The notes under the pieces were generated by a model. That model saw only the letters and a program-made list of their open reading frames with translations, searched no databases and had not been told where the DNA came from. A stretch of 64,000 nucleotides of DNA, from the NCBI GenBank assembly GCA_019634625.1, contig JAHCBA010000004.1, forward strand, positions 124,001-188,000, given 5' to 3'. The stretch is from Verrucomicrobiia bacterium. Its GTDB lineage: Bacteria > Verrucomicrobiota > Verrucomicrobiia > Limisphaerales > CAIMTB01. Both the position numbers and the translations under genes were made by a program. This document shows positions 34,267 to 43,772 of the stretch, piece after piece (positions within the stretch are counted from its first letter, which is position 1; each line of letters begins with the position of its first letter).

Positions 34267-35463
34267 ATGTCTGCCAAAATCAACGTCGGTGTCGTCGGAT
34301 GCGGCTATTGGGGGCCCAACCTCATCCGCAATTTTGCCTCCCTCCCGGACGCCAGACTTCGGGCGATCTGCGACCTGAACACCGAAAGACTGCGGCATGT
34401 TCAGAACCTCTACCGGGATGTCGAGGCGTACACCGACTTCCCCCGCTTCCTGTCCCAGGGAAAACTGGACGCCGTGGTGGTCGCCACTTCGGTCGGCCTT
34501 CACCACCGCATGGCCAAGGCCGCGATCGAAGCCGGCAAACACGTCCTCGTCGAGAAACCCCTGGCCACCAGTTCCGCCGAGTGCGCGGAACTCGTCGCTC
34601 TGGCCCGCCAGAAGGGTGTCATCCTCATGGCGGGACATACATTCCTCTACTCCCCGGTCGTGCGCCGCATCAAGCAGATCGTGGACGCCGGCGATATCGG
34701 CGAGGTGCGGTACATCTCCGCGCGACGATTGAACCTCGGCCTGTTCCAGAAGGACATCAACGTCGCCTGGGATCTCGCCCCTCACGACCTCTCGATCATC
34801 CTCTATATCCTCGGCGAACTGCCCCAGCGGGTGAACTGCTGCGGAAGCGCCAACGTCTCCCCTCGCGTCGAAGACGTCACCTCCCTCTGGCTCGGCTTCT
34901 CCAAAAATCGATCCGCCATCGTCCAGAGCAGCTGGCTCGATCCCCGCAAGACCCGCGAGATGACCATCGTCGGCAGCCGCCGCATGATCGTCTATGACGA
35001 CACGGCAAGCCTCGAAAAGATCCGCATCTTCGACGCCCGGGTCGATTCCCCCCCCCATTACGACACCTTCGCCGAGTTTCACTACGCCTATCACTACGGC
35101 GATGTGTACGTCCCCTACGTCCGCCAGGAGGAGCCGCTCCGGCTCGAATGCCAGCACTTCGTGGACTGCATCCGGTTCGGCCAGCGCCCGCTGAGCGATG
35201 GCGAACAGGCCCACCAACTGGTCCGCATCCTCGAGGCCTCCTCACTCTCCCTTCAGCAGAATGGAGCCCCGGTGGACCTGACCGCCCCCGCGCCGACCCC
35301 GGTGGCCCCGCCTGCCGGATTGCCTCCCGCGCCCAGGCAGGCCGCAAAGTCACCGGTGGCAGCCGTCCCGGGAGGCCCCGGTTCTTCGACACGCCGTGCC
35401 GCAACCCGATCCACGGGAAGCCGACGCCGCTCGTCCCGCTCCGTCACCGGTTCCGCCGCCTGA
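34267..35463 (+). CDS. Gfo/Idh/MocA dehydrogenase, WlbA/WbpB-like
   Basis: NAD-dependent oxidoreductase of 398 residues that probably oxidises C3 of a UDP-N-acetyl-hexuronate. MSAKINVGVVGCGYWGPNLIRNF gives the Rossmann motif, and VEKPLATSSAE the family EKP motif. Residues about 165-190 (NVAWDLAPHDLSIILYIL) hold the HD catalytic pair. The last ~55 residues are a Pro/Ala/Arg/Ser-rich tail unlike other members. It is followed by a hexapeptide acetyltransferase and a DegT aminotransferase, the same three activities as wlbA-wlbB-wlbC. The start at 34267 is preferred over 34246 by homology. Confidence 0.85.
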   Translation: MSAKINVGVVGCGYWGPNLIRNFASLPDARLRAICDLNTERLRHVQNLYRDVEAYTDFPRFLSQGKLDAVVVATSVGLHHRMAKAAIEAGKHVLVEKPLATSSAECAELVALARQKGVILMAGHTFLYSPVVRRIKQIVDAGDIGEVRYISARRLNLGLFQKDINVAWDLAPHDLSIILYILGELPQRVNCCGSANVSPRVEDVTSLWLGFSKNRSAIVQSSWLDPRKTREMTIVGSRRMIVYDDTASLEKIRIFDARVDSPPHYDTFAEFHYAYHYGDVYVPYVRQEEPLRLECQHFVDCIRFGQRPLSDGEQAHQLVRILEASSLSLQQNGAPVDLTAPAPTPVAPPAGLPPAPRQAAKSPVAAVPGGPGSSTRRAATRSTGSRRRSSRSVTGSAA

Positions 35464-35489
35464 CCGGAACCCCTCACCCCTCTGGCCGC

Positions 35490-36014
35490 GTGAGCACTCC
35501 CGCAGGCGATTTTCTCCGCGTGGCGCCCGATGTCCGATTGGGCAAAGGCGTCCGCCTCTTCGGCTTCGTCAACCTCTACGGTTGCGATATCGGGGACGAC
35601 ACCCGGGTCGGCACGTTCGTCGAGATTCAGAAGGACGTCCGCATCGGACGCCGGTGCAAGATCTCGAGTCACACCTTCATCTGCAGTGGCGTCACCATCG
35701 AGGATGAGGTTTTCGTGGGCCACGGAGTGATGTTCATCAACGACCTGGTCCCGCGTGCCACCAATCCCGATGGCCGCCCCCAGAGCGAGGCCGACTGGCA
35801 GTGCGTCCCCACGCTGGTCAAACGGGGCGCTTCCATCGGATCGAACGCCACCCTTCTCGCCGGGATCACCGTCGGAGAACGCGCCGTGGTCGGCGCCGGG
35901 GCGGTGGTGACCCGCGATGTCCCCAACGACACCGTCGTCGTTGGCAACCCGGCCCGCATCCTGCGGACCCTCGATCCGCACTCGACGACGCCCCAGGACA
36001 CAGTTTCCGATTGA
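35490..36014 (+). CDS. Left-handed beta-helix N-acetyltransferase, WlbB/WbpD-like
   Basis: Predicted acetyl-CoA-dependent N-acetyltransferase of 174 residues, GTG start. Hexapeptide repeats run throughout (VRLGKGVRLFGFVNLYGCDIG, VRIGRRCKISSHTF), with the family signatures HGVMFINDLVPRA, PTLVKRGASIGSNATLLAG and VVGAGAVVTRDVP. WbpD-type enzymes acetylate the 3-amino group of UDP-GlcNAc(3NH2)A after dehydrogenation and amination, which fits its two neighbours. It begins 26 bases after the dehydrogenase. Confidence 0.85.
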   Translation: MSTPAGDFLRVAPDVRLGKGVRLFGFVNLYGCDIGDDTRVGTFVEIQKDVRIGRRCKISSHTFICSGVTIEDEVFVGHGVMFINDLVPRATNPDGRPQSEADWQCVPTLVKRGASIGSNATLLAGITVGERAVVGAGAVVTRDVPNDTVVVGNPARILRTLDPHSTTPQDTVSD

Positions 36015-36167
36015 CAGGCTTGCGTCGTCCCCGGATAGCCGCAGGGGGTAACGCAGCCGACCAAGGAGGACGGGATGCGCGCCGGCCAGGCGCAGGGCAT
36101 CCCCGCGGCAGCCGGCCCGATCGCCAAGGATCCTATTTCCATTCCATCGACCCCCAACCCTGACCCC

Positions 36168-37331
36168 ATGAACGTTCCCTTCCTCGATCTCCAAGCTCAA
36201 CACGCCCCTCTCAGGGCCGAAATCGAAGCCGCCATTCGCGAAGTGCTCGACACCTGCGCCTTTGCCGGCGGCCCCTTCGTAACCCGGTTCGAAGAGGACT
36301 TCGCCGCCTTCTGTCAGGCACCCCACGCCATCGGGGTCGGCAATGGCACCGACGCCCTCTGGTTCGCCCTCCTCGCCCTCGGCGTCGGGCCCGGCGACGA
36401 CGTCATCACCGCTCCGGGCACCTTCATGGCCACCGCCGAGGCCATCAGTTTCACCGGGGCCACCCCCGTCTTCGCCGACATTGACGAATCCACCTACAAC
36501 CTCAATCCCGAGGCCCTCGAAAAAGCCCTCACCCCGCGCACCAAGGCGATCATTCCAGTCCACCTGTTCGGTCAACCCGCCGACATGGACCCGATCCTGG
36601 AGTTCGCCGCCCGCCACGGCCTGGCGGTGGTCGAGGACGCCAGTCAGGCCCATGGCGCGGAATACAAGGGCAAACGCGTCGGCACCCTCGGGGACTTCGG
36701 CTGCTTCAGTTTCTACCCGGGCAAGAATCTCGGCGCCATCGGCGAGGCCGGCGGTGTCGTCACCAAGGACGCCGCATTGGCCGAGAAGGTCCGCGTCCTG
36801 CGCGACCACGGTCAGATCCGCAAGTATCACCACCAGCACATCGGCTGGAACGGTCGCATGGACGGCATCCAGGGCGCCGTCCTGCGCATCAAGCTTCGGC
36901 AACTGGCCCGCTGGAACACCCAGCGGCGCGCCCACGCCCGCCGTTACACCGAACTGCTCGGACACCTGCCCAATCTCGTCCTGCCTGTCGAAGCCGGTTA
37001 CGCCCGCCACATCTTCCATATCTACGCCGTGCGCGTGGCCCGCCGCGACGAAGTCCTCGCCGAACTGACCCAACGCGGCGTCCATTGCGGCATCCATTAC
37101 CCCGTCCCCGTCCACCTCCAGGGCGCCTATCGCCAACTCGGCCACGCCCGAGGTTCGTTCCCTGTCGCGGAACGCTGCGCCGACGAGTTCCTCTCCCTCC
37201 CGATGTTCCCCGAACTCTCCGAGGAACAAATTGCGTACGTCGCCGCCAGCGTCGCTGACGTCCTGGGTCAGATCTCCCCCACCGGTCAGGAAGCCTTGAC
37301 ACCCCAGAACTCCCGCCAGACCGGGAATTGA
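36168..37331 (+). CDS. DegT/DnrJ/EryC1-family PLP aminotransferase, WlbC/WbpE-like
   Basis: PLP-dependent transaminase of 387 residues acting on a keto sugar nucleotide. It opens VPFLDLQAQ, has the cofactor Lys in FSFYPGKNLGAIGEAG, the VEDASQAHGA aspartate motif and the C-terminal GIHYPVPVHLQ. With its two upstream neighbours it would make a 2,3-diamino (3-acetamido) hexuronic acid. A strong AAGGAGG lies 5 bases before an in-frame ATG at 36075, which would add 31 unconserved residues. The ATG at 36168 fits the family but has no ribosome binding site, so the true start is open. Confidence 0.9.
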   Translation: MNVPFLDLQAQHAPLRAEIEAAIREVLDTCAFAGGPFVTRFEEDFAAFCQAPHAIGVGNGTDALWFALLALGVGPGDDVITAPGTFMATAEAISFTGATPVFADIDESTYNLNPEALEKALTPRTKAIIPVHLFGQPADMDPILEFAARHGLAVVEDASQAHGAEYKGKRVGTLGDFGCFSFYPGKNLGAIGEAGGVVTKDAALAEKVRVLRDHGQIRKYHHQHIGWNGRMDGIQGAVLRIKLRQLARWNTQRRAHARRYTELLGHLPNLVLPVEAGYARHIFHIYAVRVARRDEVLAELTQRGVHCGIHYPVPVHLQGAYRQLGHARGSFPVAERCADEFLSLPMFPELSEEQIAYVAASVADVLGQISPTGQEALTPQNSRQTGN

Positions 37332-37444
37332 TCGGACCCATCCGTCCACTCCCACGCGCCTCGGGAAACCAACTCACCTCCACCTCCAACGGTCCTCCAT
37401 CCAAATAGAAACCCTTCCCGAGAGTCACGGACCTGAGTTCCATC

Positions 37445-38593
37445 ATGGCTTCCCCCACCACCCGTCTCGAGCCCGCAACGGCGACGGCCAGGACGCTCCT
37501 CCCCAACCCGGGATCCGAGGTCGAGGTTGTCGATCCGCTGCTCTCGCCCGGGTGGGATGCCTGGGTGTCCCGCCATCCGGGCGCCACCGTCTTTCACCGG
37601 TCCGCCTGGTGCCGGACGCTGGTGGACGCCTACGGCTTTACCCCGCTTTACCTGATCCGGAAGGACGAGGGCAGCCCCGTGGCCGCCTGGCCTCTCATGG
37701 AGGTCGGTGGAACCCTCCGGGGCCGGCGGGGCGCTTCCCTGCCCTTCACCGATCATTGTCCGCCGCTTCTCCCGACACCGCAGCCGACCGGGACCGCGGA
37801 TGTCCCGGGCGACCTCGGCGACGTCGCCCTGCGCGAGCCCCTGCTCGCCAAGGCATTCGATCTCGGCCGGCAACGCCGTTGGCACTCGCTGGAACTCCGT
37901 GAAGCTGCCACTTGGACCCGCGAGGACCGGGCATCCGTCCGGTTTTTCGGGCACACAATCGACCTCGCCGAAGGGGAAGCCGCCGCCCTTCATCGGTGCG
38001 ACAGCGCGGTCCGCCGCTCGATCCGCAAGGCCGAGGCCTCCGGCCTTCGAGCCGTTCACGGTCAGGACTCCCACGCCATCCGCGCCTACGCCCGGCTCCA
38101 TGCCCTCACCCGCCGCCGTCACGGTCTCCCTCCCCAGCCCTACCCGTTCTTCAGCGCCCTCCAACGCCATGTGCTCAGCCCGGGATTGGGCACCGTCCTG
38201 CTGGTGCTCAAAGACCAGACCCCGATTGCCGGAGCCGTCTTCCTCTTCTCAGGCCCCCAGGCGATTTACAAGTTCGGCGCCTCCGACGAAACCCATCAGG
38301 CCCTGCGCCCGAACAATCTTGTCTTCCGGGAGGCCATCCGGCTTTGCGCCCGCCAAGGGGCCACCAGCCTCGACCTCGGTCGCACTTCCCTGGCCAACGA
38401 AGGCCTTCGACGCTTCAAACGCGGCTGGGGATCTTCCGAACGGATGGTCTCCTACCTCCGATACGATCTTCGAACACGGCAAACCATTCCCACCCCGGAC
38501 CGCGCCTCCGGCTGGCATACCCTCCTCTTCCAACACATGCCCCAACCGCTGGCTTCCCTAATCGGCAGATTTGTCTATCGTCTTGCCGCCTGA
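37445..38593 (+). CDS. FemAB-like GNAT acyltransferase (first of three)
   Basis: Acyltransferase of 382 residues with the tandem-GNAT fold of FemAB and CelD. Recognisable parts are VFHRSAWCRTLVDAYGF near the N-terminus, the central RRSIRKAEASGLR and the C-terminal core YKFGASDETHQALRPNNLVF with LDLGRTSLANEGLRRFKRGWG. The last block is diagnostic of the FemAB-related proteins found in EPS loci with exosortases. Donor and acceptor are unknown. It lies 113 bases after the aminotransferase and its end is followed by a 359-base gap. Confidence 0.85.
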   Translation: MASPTTRLEPATATARTLLPNPGSEVEVVDPLLSPGWDAWVSRHPGATVFHRSAWCRTLVDAYGFTPLYLIRKDEGSPVAAWPLMEVGGTLRGRRGASLPFTDHCPPLLPTPQPTGTADVPGDLGDVALREPLLAKAFDLGRQRRWHSLELREAATWTREDRASVRFFGHTIDLAEGEAAALHRCDSAVRRSIRKAEASGLRAVHGQDSHAIRAYARLHALTRRRHGLPPQPYPFFSALQRHVLSPGLGTVLLVLKDQTPIAGAVFLFSGPQAIYKFGASDETHQALRPNNLVFREAIRLCARQGATSLDLGRTSLANEGLRRFKRGWGSSERMVSYLRYDLRTRQTIPTPDRASGWHTLLFQHMPQPLASLIGRFVYRLAA

Positions 38594-38952
38594 CGACCGA
38601 TAAATGGATGAAGTCCGCTCAACTATGAAGGTCGTGGCCCCCTGAACATTCCCGACTCCGCCCCGACCCTGACAAACTTTGCCTATCGTTCCCCGTCCCA
38701 TGCCGCTTTCTGCACCTGCTCGTTCCCTTCCAGCGGCAACCCGGCCCCTTGGATGCCCATGCGCCATTCCCGCCGCGATACCCCGCTCCCATCCCGCGGC
38801 CCGGCCGCGCCATGCCCGTTCCTCCCTTTCGGCAGGCTCCCAACGCCTCCACCCCAAGCAGCTCCCCACCACCCTCCCATTGACATTTCCGCGAACCGGG
38901 TTCGACCCGGGTCACGCCGCTCCCCGGCGCAGTCGGACAACGGACCAATAAC
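38594..38952. other. Non-coding gap within the EPS locus
   Basis: 359 bases with no gene that I can support. The open frames here are short, overlapping and low in complexity. The start of the gap is less C-rich and could hold a promoter for the chain-length gene, but no convincing hexamer pair or terminator was found. Confidence 0.5.
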
Positions 38953-41193
38953 GTGAGACCAGGCGAAACCATTGTCGTGAACCCGCGCCCCGCGGATTCC
39001 CAATCCTCAGGCGGGTTCAGCACTCAGGACATCTATTACGTCCTGTTCCGCCACAAAGGAAAAATCCTCCTCCTGACCCTGCTCGGCCTCATTGCCGCCG
39101 CGGGCGTCTATTTCACCGCCAGGCCGACCTACGTCTCCGAGGCGCGCCTCCATATCCGGTTCGTCACCGAAAACCGGAACATCACCCCGGACGGCAGCGG
39201 GACCGTGCGCACACCGGACCCGCGGGGCGACAACATCATCAATTCCGAGCTCGAAATGCTCACCAGCTTCAATCTCGTTCGCGAGGTCGTGGAGTCGGTC
39301 GGCGCCACCAACATCGTCCGCAACCCCGAGGATCCGGACCCCGTCACCAGCGCCTACCGGGCCGTCATCCGGGGCATCGAGGTCAGCGTCCCCCGGCGCA
39401 GCAACGTCCTCCGCATTGCCTTCCGCCACTCCGATCCGCTCGTCGCCCAAACCGTCCTCACCAACCTCGTCGGCAGTTACCTCCGGATGCATGTCCGCGT
39501 CCATCGGTCGTTCGACGCCCTCAACGACGTGGCCCGGCAGGTCGATCAGCGACGGTTCCAGCTCGAACAGACCGAGCGCGAACTTCGCGAACTGAAAAAC
39601 TCCATCAACGTCGTCGATCTCCGGGAAACCAAGCGCTTCTTCAATGACCAGATCGGCCGGATCGAGGGCGAGATCGTCAACGCCCAGATCCAGCTCGAAG
39701 AGCGCCGCGTCGCCCTCGGATTCCTCACCAACCGCCTCGCCGCCGCCTCCACGTCCGCCGACGCCTCAGCCCCGGCCAGCACCGCCTCCCCCGCCAGGCT
39801 CTCCGAATACCGAGATGTCCTCGCCAATGTCCAGCGCCTCACCCTCCAGGAGCAGGACCAGGCCACCCGCTTCACCGAGCAAAGCCCCTTCCTCCGCGCC
39901 ACCCGCGACCTCCTCGCCGAAGCCGTCCGCAAGCGCGAGGCCCTCGAAACGGCCCACCCCGAACTCGCTCTGATGGCGGCTCCGTCGCCGTCCGGTCGCG
40001 GAGGCCCCTCCGAATTGACCATCGACCCCACCGCGGCCATCGCCGCCGTCCGTGGCCTCGAAGTGCGGCTGACCACCCTCACCAATCATCTCGCCCAGCT
40101 CCAGGCCCAGGCCCGGCAGGTCAACGACAGGGAGGACGAAATCTCCCGCCTCGAACGCAAACTCGAGATCGACGCCAAACAGTACGTGGACTACTCCACC
40201 GCCCTCGAAAGGGCCCGCGTCGAAGAGGAACTCAGCCAGGGCCGCTCCTCCACCCCGAACATCGCCCGCACCCAGGACCCAACCCCCTCCGCCGCCGATT
40301 ACGGCAACTGGAAGGCCATCGCCGCCGGCCTTGCCGGAGGTGGCCTGGTGCTCGGACTCGCCCTCGCCTTCCTCCTCGAGTTTCAGCTCGACAACACCCT
40401 GCGCCGCCCGGTCCACGTCGAACGCAACCTGCGCCTTCCACTCTTCCTCTCCATCCCGCGCCTGCGACTCAACGGCACCGCCCGCAAGGCCCTCCCCGCT
40501 CCCCCGCCCGCCCCATCCTCCCCCGATGCGCCCGCGGAACCCGCCCAGGACCGCTACACCGCCCCGGGTGAGATCGATTCCTATGCCGAGGCCCTTCGCG
40601 ACCGCCTGATGATGCATTTCCAGCTCCACGGCCTGAACCACAAGCCCAAGCTCGTCGGCGTCACCTCCTGCGGCCACGGCGCGGGCGTCACCACGCTCGC
40701 CACCAACCTCGCCTCGTCCCTGTCCGAAACCGGTGACGGCAACGTCCTCTACGTGGACGTCAATCCCGACCGCGGCCCTTCCGTCCAGCCCTTCAAACAC
40801 GGTCACCGCCTGGCCGGCATTCGCGATGCCCTCGAACAGGAAACCCGCGAGGTCGCCAAGGTGCAGGAAAACCTCTACATGGTCAGTCTCGCCGATCCCG
40901 CCTCCGGCAAGGTGGGCATCGTCCCCAAGACCCTGTCCGGTCTCGTCCCACGGATGAAGGCCAGCGATTACGATTACATCATCTTCGACCTGCCTCCCAT
41001 CACCCAGACCAGCGCCACCGCCAAGGTCGCCGGACTCCTCGACATGACCTTCGTCGTGGTCGAGTCCGAGAAAACCCAGTCGGAGCTGGCCAAAAAGGCC
41101 GTCGCCCTCCTTTCCGAATCCCGCGCCAATGTGGCCGCGGTCCTGAACAAGCACCGGCGCTATCTGCCGCGGAAGGTCGATACGGACCTGTAG
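38953..41193 (+). CDS. Wzz/Wzc-like polysaccharide co-polymerase with degenerate kinase domain
   Basis: Inner-membrane chain-length regulator of 746 residues, GTG start. TM1 at about 37-57 (ILLLTLLGLIAAAGVYFTA), a long periplasmic coiled-coil region including a Wzz-type part, TM2 at about 455-477 (AAGLAGGGLVLGLALAFLL), then a BY-kinase-like domain from about 545. The P-loop reads SCGHGAGVTT (572-581), with Val579 where the catalytic Lys should be; Walker A' is YVDVNPD and Walker B is YIIFDLPPI. There is no C-terminal tyrosine cluster. The domain probably cannot hydrolyse ATP in the standard way. Confidence 0.88.
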   Translation: MRPGETIVVNPRPADSQSSGGFSTQDIYYVLFRHKGKILLLTLLGLIAAAGVYFTARPTYVSEARLHIRFVTENRNITPDGSGTVRTPDPRGDNIINSELEMLTSFNLVREVVESVGATNIVRNPEDPDPVTSAYRAVIRGIEVSVPRRSNVLRIAFRHSDPLVAQTVLTNLVGSYLRMHVRVHRSFDALNDVARQVDQRRFQLEQTERELRELKNSINVVDLRETKRFFNDQIGRIEGEIVNAQIQLEERRVALGFLTNRLAAASTSADASAPASTASPARLSEYRDVLANVQRLTLQEQDQATRFTEQSPFLRATRDLLAEAVRKREALETAHPELALMAAPSPSGRGGPSELTIDPTAAIAAVRGLEVRLTTLTNHLAQLQAQARQVNDREDEISRLERKLEIDAKQYVDYSTALERARVEEELSQGRSSTPNIARTQDPTPSAADYGNWKAIAAGLAGGGLVLGLALAFLLEFQLDNTLRRPVHVERNLRLPLFLSIPRLRLNGTARKALPAPPPAPSSPDAPAEPAQDRYTAPGEIDSYAEALRDRLMMHFQLHGLNHKPKLVGVTSCGHGAGVTTLATNLASSLSETGDGNVLYVDVNPDRGPSVQPFKHGHRLAGIRDALEQETREVAKVQENLYMVSLADPASGKVGIVPKTLSGLVPRMKASDYDYIIFDLPPITQTSATAKVAGLLDMTFVVVESEKTQSELAKKAVALLSESRANVAAVLNKHRRYLPRKVDTDL

Positions 41194-41441
41194 TCCGCTC
41201 GCCGTCGCACCCGGTGCGGTGCCCCCTCCCGGACGTCCCTCGGCGACCGGCGCGGGAGCACTCATCGACAGTCCCAGGGAGGCATCGCCTCCGCCAAGGA
41301 TATGGGTCCCATCCGGGTCCACCAATGCAGGTCGCTCCCCGCGAACCGACCGGGACGAAGTCTGCCCCGGCCCCGTGCCGCCGCGGATGTCCGCCGCCCC
41401 GGCTCCGCGGATACCCGCCCTCCCTCCCTTTTCTGAGCACC

Positions 41442-43736
41442 ATGCTGCGCAACCGCCTCTACTACCTCCTCAAGCCCTACCTCCCCTGGAGAACCCGCAT
41501 GATGCTCCGTCGGTGGAGCGCACAGCGCATCCTTCGCCGCTCCGCCGATGTCTGGCCCGTCCTCGACGCCTCCGCCCGCGTGCCTGCCCACTGGCCGGGC
41601 TGGCCCGACGGACATGACTTCGCCCTCGTCCTGACCCATGACGTCGAAGACATCGGCGGCCTCCATCAGGTCCGGCAGCTCGCCGAGGCCGAACACGCGC
41701 TCGGCTTCCGCTCCTCCTTCAACCTCATCCCGGACGGGCCCTACTCCGTCCCGCCCGAACTGCGCGCGTGGCTCGTCGAGCAGGGCTTCGAGGTCGGCAT
41801 CCACGACCTCCACCACGACGGCCACCTGTACTCCTCACGCCAGGGCTTCCGCGAACGGGCCCAGCGCATCAACCAGTTCCTCGCCTCCTGGAATGCCGTC
41901 GGGTTCCGCTCCGGTTTCATGCACCACAACCTCGACTGGCTGCATGACCTGAACATCCTCTACGACGCCTCCACCTTCGACACCGACCCGCTGGAACCCC
42001 AACCGGACGGCGCCGGCACCATCTTCCCGTTCTGGGCCCCCCAGCGCCACAGCCCCGCCAGGCCCGATGGCCAGCCGCCTTCCGCATCCCGGCGTTACGT
42101 CGAACTGCCCTACACGCTCCCCCAGGACTCCACCCTCTTCCTCCTGCTCCAGCACCGCGACCCGTCCATCTGGATGCGCAAACTGGACTGGCTGGTCGAA
42201 CGCGGAGGCATGGCGCTGATCAACGTCCACCCGGACTACCTCGATTTTTCCGGCTCGGGTCGCAACGCCCGCCAGTTCCCAGCCTCCCACTACCTCGACT
42301 TCCTCAAGTACGTCCGCACCCGCTACGCCGGACGCTACTGGCAGCCCCTCCCCAAGGACCTCGCCGCCTGGTACCGCGACACCTGTCCCGCCCCTTCCCC
42401 GGTTCCCGCTCCCGCCCCGTCGATCCCCGAGATCTCCACTCCGGACGCCCGGCCGGAGGAGGATCCCGTTGGCCAGCGCGCCTGCCTCGCCGGCCGCCGC
42501 GCCGCCGTCATCCTTTACTCCTACTATCCCTCCGATCCCCGCCCCCGCCGCGCCGCCGAGGCCCTCGTCGAGGCCGGCATGCAGGTGGACCTCTTCTGCC
42601 TCTCGGAAGGCCCCCATGAACCCGCCGTCGAAACCGTGCACGGCGTCCAGGTCTTCCGGTCCCAGCTGAAACGCCGCCGCGACAGCAAGCTGACCTACTT
42701 CGTCCAGTACGCCGCCTTCCTCCTCGCCAGCGCCCTCTTCCTCTCCCGCCGCTCCCTCGCCGCCCGATACCACCTGGTCCATGTCCACAACATGCCGGAC
42801 GTCCTGGTCTTCTCGGCCCTCGTCCCCAAGCTCCTCGGCGCCAAAGTCGTGCTCGATTTCCACGATCCCATGCCGGAACTGATGACGGCCATCTACAACC
42901 TGTCCGACCGCCATCCCCTGGTCCGGCTCCTCCGTCGCCTCGAACGCTGGAGCATCGCCTTCTCCGACCTCTCGGTCACCCCCAACATCGCCTTCCGCAA
43001 CCTCTTCCTCTCCCGGGGCTGCCCCCCCGACAAGATGCGCATCGTCATGAACTCCCCCGAGGAGTCCATCTTCGATCCTTCCCGCGCCTCCCAGCGCCCG
43101 CCACCCAAACCCGGAAGCCCCCCCGCCTTCCGCCTCATGCACCACGGCTCGATCGTCCATCGCCATGGCATCGACACCCTCGTCCGCGCCGTCGCCATCG
43201 CCCGCCACCACATCCCTGGCCTCCGGCTCGACATCTTCGGTTCCCGCACCCCTTTCCTCGACACCGTCCTCGCCCTCACCCGGGAACTGGACCTCGAATC
43301 CTGTGTCGCCTACCACGGCCCCAAACCCCAGACCGACATCGCCCTCGCCATCCTCGAAGCCGATCTCGGCATCGTCCCCAACCGCCGCTCCCCCTTCACC
43401 GAACTCAATTTCCCCACCCGGCTCTTCGAGTATCTCTCCCTCGGCCGCCCCGTCATCGCCCCCAACACCCACGGCATCCGCGATTACTTCCCGGAGAATG
43501 CCATGTGCTACTTCGAACCCGGCGACGCCGAGGACCTCGCCCGCCAGATCCTCTGGATCCATCAACACCCGGACGAGATTCAGGCCCGGGTCCAACGCGG
43601 GCGCGACATCTACCAAGCCCACCTCTGGAGCCAGGAACGCCGCCGCTGGATCCACATGGTCCACAATCTGTTCCACAGCGCCCAGCACCGCCCCAGCCTC
43701 GCTCCCGAACCGTTCAGTGCCGCCCCCCTCCCCTGA
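41442..43736 (+). CDS. Polysaccharide deacetylase-GT4 glycosyltransferase fusion
   Basis: Two-domain protein of 764 residues. Residues about 55-320 look like a NodB-type carbohydrate esterase: LTHDVED (64-70) with the paired acids, GIHDLHHDG (119-127) with metal-ligand histidines, and GFRSGFMHHN. After a Pro/Ala-rich linker (about 325-345), residues 351-750 are a GT-B retaining glycosyltransferase of family 4: RAAVILYSYYPSDPRPRRAA, HVHNMPDVLVF, LDFHDPMPELM, and a C-terminal NFPTRLFEYLSLGRPVIAPN. Fusion suggests deacetylation and sugar addition are coupled. The frame is open a further 76 codons upstream, but homology begins at MLRNRLYYLL. No ribosome binding site is visible. Confidence 0.85.
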   Translation: MLRNRLYYLLKPYLPWRTRMMLRRWSAQRILRRSADVWPVLDASARVPAHWPGWPDGHDFALVLTHDVEDIGGLHQVRQLAEAEHALGFRSSFNLIPDGPYSVPPELRAWLVEQGFEVGIHDLHHDGHLYSSRQGFRERAQRINQFLASWNAVGFRSGFMHHNLDWLHDLNILYDASTFDTDPLEPQPDGAGTIFPFWAPQRHSPARPDGQPPSASRRYVELPYTLPQDSTLFLLLQHRDPSIWMRKLDWLVERGGMALINVHPDYLDFSGSGRNARQFPASHYLDFLKYVRTRYAGRYWQPLPKDLAAWYRDTCPAPSPVPAPAPSIPEISTPDARPEEDPVGQRACLAGRRAAVILYSYYPSDPRPRRAAEALVEAGMQVDLFCLSEGPHEPAVETVHGVQVFRSQLKRRRDSKLTYFVQYAAFLLASALFLSRRSLAARYHLVHVHNMPDVLVFSALVPKLLGAKVVLDFHDPMPELMTAIYNLSDRHPLVRLLRRLERWSIAFSDLSVTPNIAFRNLFLSRGCPPDKMRIVMNSPEESIFDPSRASQRPPPKPGSPPAFRLMHHGSIVHRHGIDTLVRAVAIARHHIPGLRLDIFGSRTPFLDTVLALTRELDLESCVAYHGPKPQTDIALAILEADLGIVPNRRSPFTELNFPTRLFEYLSLGRPVIAPNTHGIRDYFPENAMCYFEPGDAEDLARQILWIHQHPDEIQARVQRGRDIYQAHLWSQERRRWIHMVHNLFHSAQHRPSLAPEPFSAAPLP

Positions 43737-43772
43737 TCCCGGTCGTCCGGCTCCGATGGCATCGCTCCTCTC

